From Ardenticatenaceae bacterium (GTDB lineage: Bacteria; Chloroflexota; Anaerolineae; Promineifilales; Promineifilaceae): a stretch of DNA of 64,000 bases. How positions within the stretch are numbered: the stretch's first letter is position 1; each line of letters begins with the position of its first letter. Shown here piece by piece: positions 58,948 through 64,000 of the stretch. The notes beneath the pieces were generated by a model. That model was not told the DNA's origin. It saw only the letters and a program-made list of their open reading frames with translations, and searched no databases. The stretch spans positions 1-64,000 of the forward strand of contig JACKCB010000001.1 of the NCBI GenBank assembly GCA_020634235.1. The letters are read 5' to 3'. A program made the position numbers and the translations under genes.

Positions 58948-61590
58948 ATGCCCTTGCCCGACTTATTCGCCGCCTTTCGCTGGTGGCTGGTACTGATGAT
59001 GCTGGGTGCAGCGGCCACGCCGCTGGCCTTTACCCTGCTGCAGCGCCTGCCCGACAAAGGATATGCCTTCAGCAAGATGCTGGGCTTGCTGCTGGTCAGC
59101 TATCTGTTTTGGCTGCTGGGCAGCCTGGGCATTGTGGGCAACAACCTGGGCGGTATCTTGCTGGCCCTGGGCGGTCTATTGGCCGCTTCCCTGTGGGCCT
59201 ACCGGCATGCCCCCCGGCCGGGGCTGCTCCCCTGGCTGCGCGATAACAAGCGCTACATCCTCATCACCGAAGGCGTCTTCCTGCTCATCTTCGCCCTCTG
59301 GACCTGGGTGCGGGCGCAAAACCCGGCCATTGTGGCCACCGAAAAGCCAATGGAGTTCGCCTTCCTGAACGCCGTCGGCCGCAGCGACACCTTCCCGCCG
59401 CTCGACCCCTGGCTCTCCGGCTTTGCCATCAGCTACTACTACTTTGGCTACGTCATGACCTCCGTGCTGGCCCGGCTGGCCGCCGTGCCCGAAGCCATCG
59501 CCTTCAACCTGGCCATCGCCTGGCTCACCGCCGGGTCGGCCCTGGGTGCTTACGGGCTGGTCTACAACCTCATCGCCGCCGGGCGGCGCGCCGCCGGCGA
59601 AAACGTGGCCCGATTACAGCGCGCCGCCGTTGGCCTGGGGCTGGTGGCGGCCATTGCCCTCCCTCTCGCCGGCAACCTGCAAATCGTGCTGGAAGCGCTG
59701 CACGGCTACGGCATTGGCCCGGCCGGGTTCTGGGCCTGGGTAGACGTGCGCGACATCAACACCCCGCCCGACCCGGCCACACCGCCGCGCTACGAAGGGT
59801 CGGGCTGGTGGTGGTGGCGTTCCTCGCGGGTCATCCACGAATATCACCTCTCCGGCCGGGCCGAGGAAGGGCTGGAACCCATCGCCGAATTCCCCGGTTT
59901 CAGTTTTGTGCTGGGCGACATGCACCCCCACGTCCTGGCTCTACCCTTCGCCTTTGTCAGCCTGGCCGTGGCCCTGGCCTGGTGGCGGCGCAGCGATGGG
60001 CAAGAGGATGATCCCCCCCTCTCGGCCGGGAACACCTGGCAGCAGGTGGGCTTCATCAACCGCTACCGCCTGCTCATCAGCGAGATTGGGCTGCCCCTGC
60101 TAGCCCTGACCGTGGTCGTTCTGGGCGGCCTCTCCTTCCTCAACACCTGGGATGTCCTCATTCACCTCTTCGTCGTCGTGGGCGCTTTTGTCCTCAGCCA
60201 GTGGCAGCGCACCGGGCGCTGGGACAACCGCTTCCTCACCCAGGCCGCCATGGTTGGTCTGCTGCTGGGCGTAGCTGCGGCCCTGCTCTACCTGCCATTC
60301 TACATCGGCTTCCGCTCCCAGGCCGGGCCGCCCTTCCTGCTGCCCATGTTCATGCGCCCCACCCGCCTCACGCACTACGTCATCATCTTCGGCATGTCGC
60401 TGTGGAGCATCCTGATTCTGCTGGGCACCCTGGTGGCGCAGCAGCAGCGGCGGCGCTGGCGGCTGGCGCTCTTCAGCGCGGCGGGGCTGGTGGGCGGGCT
60501 GCTGCTGCTCATGCTCTTCCTGGGCTGGGTTGTGGCCATCTCGGCCGAGGGCAGCGACCGGGTGCTGAGCATGGCCACCGAATTAGGGCTTGCCCTGCCG
60601 CCGCGCCTGCCCGATTCGCCGCTGCTGGCGCAGGTGGGCTGGGGCACGCAGGCATTGCTGGCGTTGATCCCGGCCGGGTTGGCCGCCCGCCTGCAATACC
60701 CCGCCCTGACCCTGCTGCTGGCCACCCTGGCCGGGCTAATTGTGATGGTTTGGGCCGGTTTGCTGCAGCGGGATGTGGCCGAAGAGACGGGTGAGAGAGT
60801 CCCGGCCGGGGACAGCCCCACCCCCACGGAGACAACCGCCCGGCGCTTGCCACCGGCGCAAACCGCCCTACCCTTCGTCCTACTGCTCATCTTCACCGGC
60901 GTCCTGCTCACCCTGGGACCGGAATTCGTCTACCTGCGCGACAACTTCGGCCTGCGCATCAACACCATCTTCAAATTCTACTACCAGACCTGGGTCATGT
61001 TCGGCGTGGCCGCCCTCTTTGCCCTCGACTACCTCTGGCATCGCGCGCGAACCAGCGGCATCGTGGCCGCCGCCGGCTACGCCCTGCTTCTGGCCGGAGC
61101 CTTGCTTTTCCCCCTCTACGCCGTCAACTCCCGTGCCCAGGAATACGCCGAACCCCCGACCTTGAACGGAATGGCCCAGCTAAGCGTGTATAATCCTGAT
61201 GAGTACGATGCCATCATGTGGCTGCGGGAAAACGTCAGCGGGCCAGCGGTCATCTTGGAGGCTGTGGGCGGCCAGTACAGCAACTTTGGCCGGATTTCCG
61301 CCCACACCGGCCTGCCCACCGTGCTGGGCTGGGCCGGGCACGAATACCAATGGCGCGGCAGCAGCACTCCGGAACCGGGGCTGCGCACGCCCGCCGTGCA
61401 GCAAGTCTACGCCGAGCCAGATTGGGAACAAACGGCCGAGATTCTGGATCGTTACAACGTGCAATTCGTCTATCTTGGCCCGTTGGAAATTGCCACCTAT
61501 GGCAGCGAAGGGCTGGACAAACTGGCCAGCCGGCTGGCGGTGGCCTACGCCAACAACAGCGTCACCATTTACCGCTGGCTGCCACAGTGA
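58948..61590 (+). CDS. DUF2298 (YYY family) membrane protein
   Basis: An 880-residue polytopic protein, a paralogue of the second half of the gene before it. Corresponding motifs: SYYYFGYVM (tyrosine cluster), LGDMHPHVLALPF, and INTIFKFYYQTWVMF, followed by a soluble end (about 750-880) with VILEAVGGQYSNFGR. About fifteen helices are predicted by hydrophobicity. It lies 62 bases after its paralogue, so the two likely form one transcript. It probably acts with it and with the next gene on a lipid-linked glycan. Confidence 0.9.
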   Translation: MPLPDLFAAFRWWLVLMMLGAAATPLAFTLLQRLPDKGYAFSKMLGLLLVSYLFWLLGSLGIVGNNLGGILLALGGLLAASLWAYRHAPRPGLLPWLRDNKRYILITEGVFLLIFALWTWVRAQNPAIVATEKPMEFAFLNAVGRSDTFPPLDPWLSGFAISYYYFGYVMTSVLARLAAVPEAIAFNLAIAWLTAGSALGAYGLVYNLIAAGRRAAGENVARLQRAAVGLGLVAAIALPLAGNLQIVLEALHGYGIGPAGFWAWVDVRDINTPPDPATPPRYEGSGWWWWRSSRVIHEYHLSGRAEEGLEPIAEFPGFSFVLGDMHPHVLALPFAFVSLAVALAWWRRSDGQEDDPPLSAGNTWQQVGFINRYRLLISEIGLPLLALTVVVLGGLSFLNTWDVLIHLFVVVGAFVLSQWQRTGRWDNRFLTQAAMVGLLLGVAAALLYLPFYIGFRSQAGPPFLLPMFMRPTRLTHYVIIFGMSLWSILILLGTLVAQQQRRRWRLALFSAAGLVGGLLLLMLFLGWVVAISAEGSDRVLSMATELGLALPPRLPDSPLLAQVGWGTQALLALIPAGLAARLQYPALTLLLATLAGLIVMVWAGLLQRDVAEETGERVPAGDSPTPTETTARRLPPAQTALPFVLLLIFTGVLLTLGPEFVYLRDNFGLRINTIFKFYYQTWVMFGVAALFALDYLWHRARTSGIVAAAGYALLLAGALLFPLYAVNSRAQEYAEPPTLNGMAQLSVYNPDEYDAIMWLRENVSGPAVILEAVGGQYSNFGRISAHTGLPTVLGWAGHEYQWRGSSTPEPGLRTPAVQQVYAEPDWEQTAEILDRYNVQFVYLGPLEIATYGSEGLDKLASRLAVAYANNSVTIYRWLPQ

Positions 61591-61638
61591 TGGCTGAAAA
61601 CGCCCCCGGCCGGGTACAAACCCGGCGTCAGGTATTTC

Positions 61639-63522
61639 ATGAGTGAACAAACCTTTCCGGAAACAAGCGAACCCCTGCCAGACAACGCCTACAGCGCCGC
61701 AGCTACCGTGCGCCTGCCCGAAACAGCCCAGGAAGCGGCAACCGCGCCCCGGCCGGGCTTCCTGGCCAGCCTCACCGTGGGCGACGCCCTCTTTGGGCTG
61801 GTCGCTCTGCTGGCCGCCATCCTGCGGCTGACCAACCTGCCGGCCATCCCCCTCTCCCCGGCCGAGGCCCAGGTGGCCCTGAACACCTGGCAGTTTTGGC
61901 AGCCCGGCGACGCCGGCAGCGCCGCCCTGGCCGCCTTTGCCAACAGCGGCAGCGCCGCCTATTTCAGCTTCACCAGCCTGCTCATGCCGCTCCTGGGCAG
62001 CAGCGACACCATCATGCGGCTGGTGCCCGCCCTCTTTGGCGTGGCCCTGGTGCTGCTCCCCTGGCTGTGGCGCAAACATTTGGGGCTGGGTGGGGCCTTG
62101 GTTACCAGCCTGCTGCTGGCCGTCTCCCCCACCCTGGCCATCACCTCGCGCACGGTGGGTGGCCAGGCCATCGCCCTTTTTGCCGGGCTGCTGCTGCTCA
62201 TCGCCGCCCATCGCTACCTGACCGAAGGCGCGCCGCGCTGGCTGAATACCGCCGCCGCCGCCCTGGGGCTGGGCCTGGCCGCCGGCGCGCTCTTCTACAG
62301 CTTTCTGCTAACCCTGGGGCTGGCCTGGCTGGTGCAGGCGTTAGCCGGTCCGGCGCTGGTGGCCGAACGCCCCCGGCCGGGGCGGGCCGCCTGGCGTAGA
62401 GCAGCGCTTTGGGGGCTGGTCACCTTCCTCATCAGCGGCACCCTTTTCTTTTGGAACCTGGCCGGGCTGGGCGCCGCCGCCAACGGGCTGGGGCAGTGGC
62501 TAACCGCTTTTCGCCTGCAAGGGCAGTTGCTAGACTGGCTAAGCCCCATTCTCATCCTGATGCGCTACGAGCTGCTGGTGCTGCTGCTGGGCGTGGGTGC
62601 GCTGGCCTGGGCCACCTGGCACAACCAACCGCTGCCCACTTTCCTGGTCTACTGGTTCACCGCCGCCGTCCTGCTGGCTCTGCTGCAATGGGGCCAGCCG
62701 GCCAACACGCTGCTGGTAACCATCGCTGCCTACCTGCTGATTGGGCTGTGGGCCAACCACATCTTCACCACCGCGCCCGACCCCACGGCCGAGCAAACGC
62801 TGCCCCTGCCGGTGCGCCTGGGTAAAGGGATTCTCTTGGTCTTCTTGCTGGTGGTAGGGGGCATTGTCTACTTCAATCTGGGACGCTACCTGCGCATCAG
62901 CGCCTACGATGCCACACAGATGGGGCATTTGTGGCTGGCGCTGGTGGCCCTGATCTTTGCCGTAGCCGTCATCAATCTGGCGCGTACCTGGGAGAAAACA
63001 GTGGCCAGCCAGGCCACGTTGGCCGCCATCCTGGTGATCTTCATGCTCTACAGTTGGGGCACGGCCTGGTGGCTAACCCATCGTGCCGCCAATGACCCCC
63101 GTGAGCGGTGGGTGGCCGAGGCCAGCGATAACGGCCTGCAGCTCCTGCAGCGCGTCCTGACGGAGGTATCGCGCCAGTCAACCAATTCAGACGAAGGTCT
63201 GGACATTGTTTCGGCCGTGGACAGCCCCGCCCTGCGCTGGTATTTACGCCATTACCCGGCCGCGATGTTTGGCGAGACGATCCCGGCCGGGACACAAAGC
63301 CGCATTGTCATCACCCCGGCCGGGCAGGAAGCGGTCGCCCTGGGCAGCGACTACTTCGGGGCCGACTTTGGCCACCTGCGCCCCAGCGCCGGCCCCACGC
63401 CTGACCAGCCGACCAGCGTCAGCGATACCTTGCGCTGGTGGCTCTTTCACCAATCACCGCTGCCCATCACCCCGGAGACTATCATCGTCTGGGTGCGCAG
63501 CGATCTGGCCCACGGCAGCTAA
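61639..63522 (+). CDS. GT-C/PMT-like membrane protein (TIGR03663-like)
   Basis: A 627-residue protein with about ten to twelve hydrophobic helices between residues 50 and 480 and a soluble C-terminal domain. The N-terminal 45 residues are a Thr/Pro/Ala-rich cytoplasmic tail. The first loop has LPAIPLSPAEAQVALNTWQFW, which takes the place of the acidic GT-C motif, and SFTSLLMPLLGSSDTIMRL. The TIGR03663 group also lives beside YYY proteins in Chloroflexi and archaea. It starts 49 bases after the second DUF2298 gene and ends 11 bases before a sigma factor gene. Confidence 0.8.
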   Translation: MSEQTFPETSEPLPDNAYSAAATVRLPETAQEAATAPRPGFLASLTVGDALFGLVALLAAILRLTNLPAIPLSPAEAQVALNTWQFWQPGDAGSAALAAFANSGSAAYFSFTSLLMPLLGSSDTIMRLVPALFGVALVLLPWLWRKHLGLGGALVTSLLLAVSPTLAITSRTVGGQAIALFAGLLLLIAAHRYLTEGAPRWLNTAAAALGLGLAAGALFYSFLLTLGLAWLVQALAGPALVAERPRPGRAAWRRAALWGLVTFLISGTLFFWNLAGLGAAANGLGQWLTAFRLQGQLLDWLSPILILMRYELLVLLLGVGALAWATWHNQPLPTFLVYWFTAAVLLALLQWGQPANTLLVTIAAYLLIGLWANHIFTTAPDPTAEQTLPLPVRLGKGILLVFLLVVGGIVYFNLGRYLRISAYDATQMGHLWLALVALIFAVAVINLARTWEKTVASQATLAAILVIFMLYSWGTAWWLTHRAANDPRERWVAEASDNGLQLLQRVLTEVSRQSTNSDEGLDIVSAVDSPALRWYLRHYPAAMFGETIPAGTQSRIVITPAGQEAVALGSDYFGADFGHLRPSAGPTPDQPTSVSDTLRWWLFHQSPLPITPETIIVWVRSDLAHGS

Positions 63523-63533
63523 CGGTTCAAGAC

Positions 63534-64000
63534 ATGAACACGCTCTCCGATTCCAGCATCCTCCATTGGGCAGATGCCTGGCCAGCAGGGGAAGAGCCGC
63601 TGGCTATCCTGGAGCGCTGCCTGGCCGGTGACGAGGCAGCCTATGCGCTGCTCTACCGGCACTACGCCAGCTACATCTACCGCCTGGCCTACGGCCTGCT
63701 GCAGCACCGGGAAGATGCCGAGGAAGTGCTGCAAGACAGTTTTGAGTACGCCTTTCGCCGCCTGGCCCATTACGATCCGCAAAAAGCGGCCTTCAAGACC
63801 TGGTTGTACCAGATCGCCGTGAGCCGTTGCCGCAACAAGCGCCGCCGCCGCTGGCTGCCCACCCTCTCCTTGAGCCAGACGGAGCATGATGAACTGGCCG
63901 ACCCCCACCTGCCGGCCACGGACGAAGGGCTGCTGCTGAATGAACGAGAGCAGCTTGTCTGGGCCGCGCTGCGCGCCCTCTCACCCAAGCTGCGCGAAAC
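63534..64000 (+). CDS. ECF-type RNA polymerase sigma factor, 3' end outside window
   Basis: The visible 155 codons encode the N-terminal part of a sigma-70-family factor. Region 2 is clear: LYRHYASYIYRLAYGLLQH, EDAEEVLQDSFEYAFRRL and FKTWLYQIAVSRCRNKRRRR. After a polar linker the region 4 helix-turn-helix begins (LVWAALRALSPKLRE) and is cut at the window edge. It starts 11 bases after the previous stop, so it may belong to the same transcript. An anti-sigma factor would be expected next. Confidence 0.93.
   Translation, partial: MNTLSDSSILHWADAWPAGEEPLAILERCLAGDEAAYALLYRHYASYIYRLAYGLLQHREDAEEVLQDSFEYAFRRLAHYDPQKAAFKTWLYQIAVSRCRNKRRRRWLPTLSLSQTEHDELADPHLPATDEGLLLNEREQLVWAALRALSPKLRE

Larger units (their letters stand above)
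29..63323. repeat. Highly iterated palindrome CCGGCCGG (mostly CCCGGCCGGG), whole window
   Basis: By hand I count about 165 copies of CCGGCCGG between 29-36 and 63316-63323, in genes of both strands and in intergenic DNA. In genes it is read in different phases (Pro-Ala-Gly, Arg-Pro-Gly, Pro-Gly-Arg), so it is a DNA-level and not a protein-level signal. Stretches without it include about 4370-6100, 17660-18930 and 42320-43690. Confidence 0.9.

Noticed and set aside
1..64000. CRISPR array, prophage, insertion sequence or anti-phage system
   Set aside because: No regularly spaced direct repeats, no cas genes, no transposase, integrase or phage structural genes, and no recognised defence proteins were found.

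Overview
The window reads as a chromosomal segment of a GC-rich bacterium, most likely a member of the Chloroflexota (Anaerolineae/Ardenticatenia-like). Supporting this are two proteins of the DUF2298 'YYY' membrane family known from Chloroflexi and archaea, Thr/Pro-rich lipoproteins with SH3 domains, a bacterial eRF1-like (baeRF) protein, a T-box-controlled serS and a solitary selB. This is inference from gene content; no rRNA or complete marker set is present. I see no phage, transposase, CRISPR array or rRNA. One tRNA gene, tRNA-Arg(CCU), is present.

Layout. 1-4350 (minus): a Ser/Thr kinase fused to a formylglycine-enzyme-like domain (cut by the window edge), two intergenic hairpins and two GT4 glycosyltransferases. 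4535-11361 (plus): a coiled-coil protein, then a tight run of selB, a receiver-only response regulator, a CelD-like acetyltransferase, a GT4 glycosyltransferase and a J-domain coiled-coil protein. 11444-20665 (minus): an SH3 lipoprotein, serS with T-box leader and promoter, a PQQ-type sugar dehydrogenase, a Ppx/GppA-HD protein, a DUF6398 protein, lysS and greA with an attenuated leader. 20968-24215 (plus): small membrane protein, GT-C membrane protein, zinc-ribbon protein, scpA. 24082-25558 (minus): a VanZ-like protein convergent with scpA, and a winged-helix regulator/membrane protein pair with a tandem palindromic operator. 25799-28461 (plus): an Ig-domain-fused ArsB/NhaD-type permease between two universal stress proteins. 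28496-33126 (minus): two large membrane proteins (DUF2142-like and YfhO-like). 33354-37566: acyl-CoA-binding protein, tRNA-Arg, then two different phosphofructokinases side by side, one a tandem eukaryote-like ATP type, the other with pyrophosphate-type active-site residues. 37658-39826 (minus): secreted subtilisin. 40092-49808 (plus): DnaJ-like protein, HtrA-like lipoprotein protease, baeRF protein, uracil-DNA glycosylase, then a five-gene membrane/DUF4129/DUF4350/MoxR/DUF58 cluster. 49831-53608: two copies of a 110-bp structured repeat, a mutarotase-fold protein, a GH1 beta-glucosidase pseudogene, a thioredoxin-TPR protein, a lipoprotein and a DinB-family protein. 53840-64000 (plus): three giant membrane proteins (two DUF2298) and the start of an ECF sigma factor.

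Across the window runs a highly iterated palindrome, CCGGCCGG, usually extended to CCCGGCCGGG. By hand I count roughly 165 copies, about one per 390 bp, in genes of both strands, in all reading phases and in intergenic DNA. This looks like a genome-wide iterated site comparable in behaviour to cyanobacterial HIP1 and is the most striking unexplained signal. Other points of interest are the recurrent -10-box-N6-ATG arrangement that suggests leaderless transcripts, the greA leader terminator, the paired phosphofructokinases and the repeat that places a Shine-Dalgarno sequence before genes.
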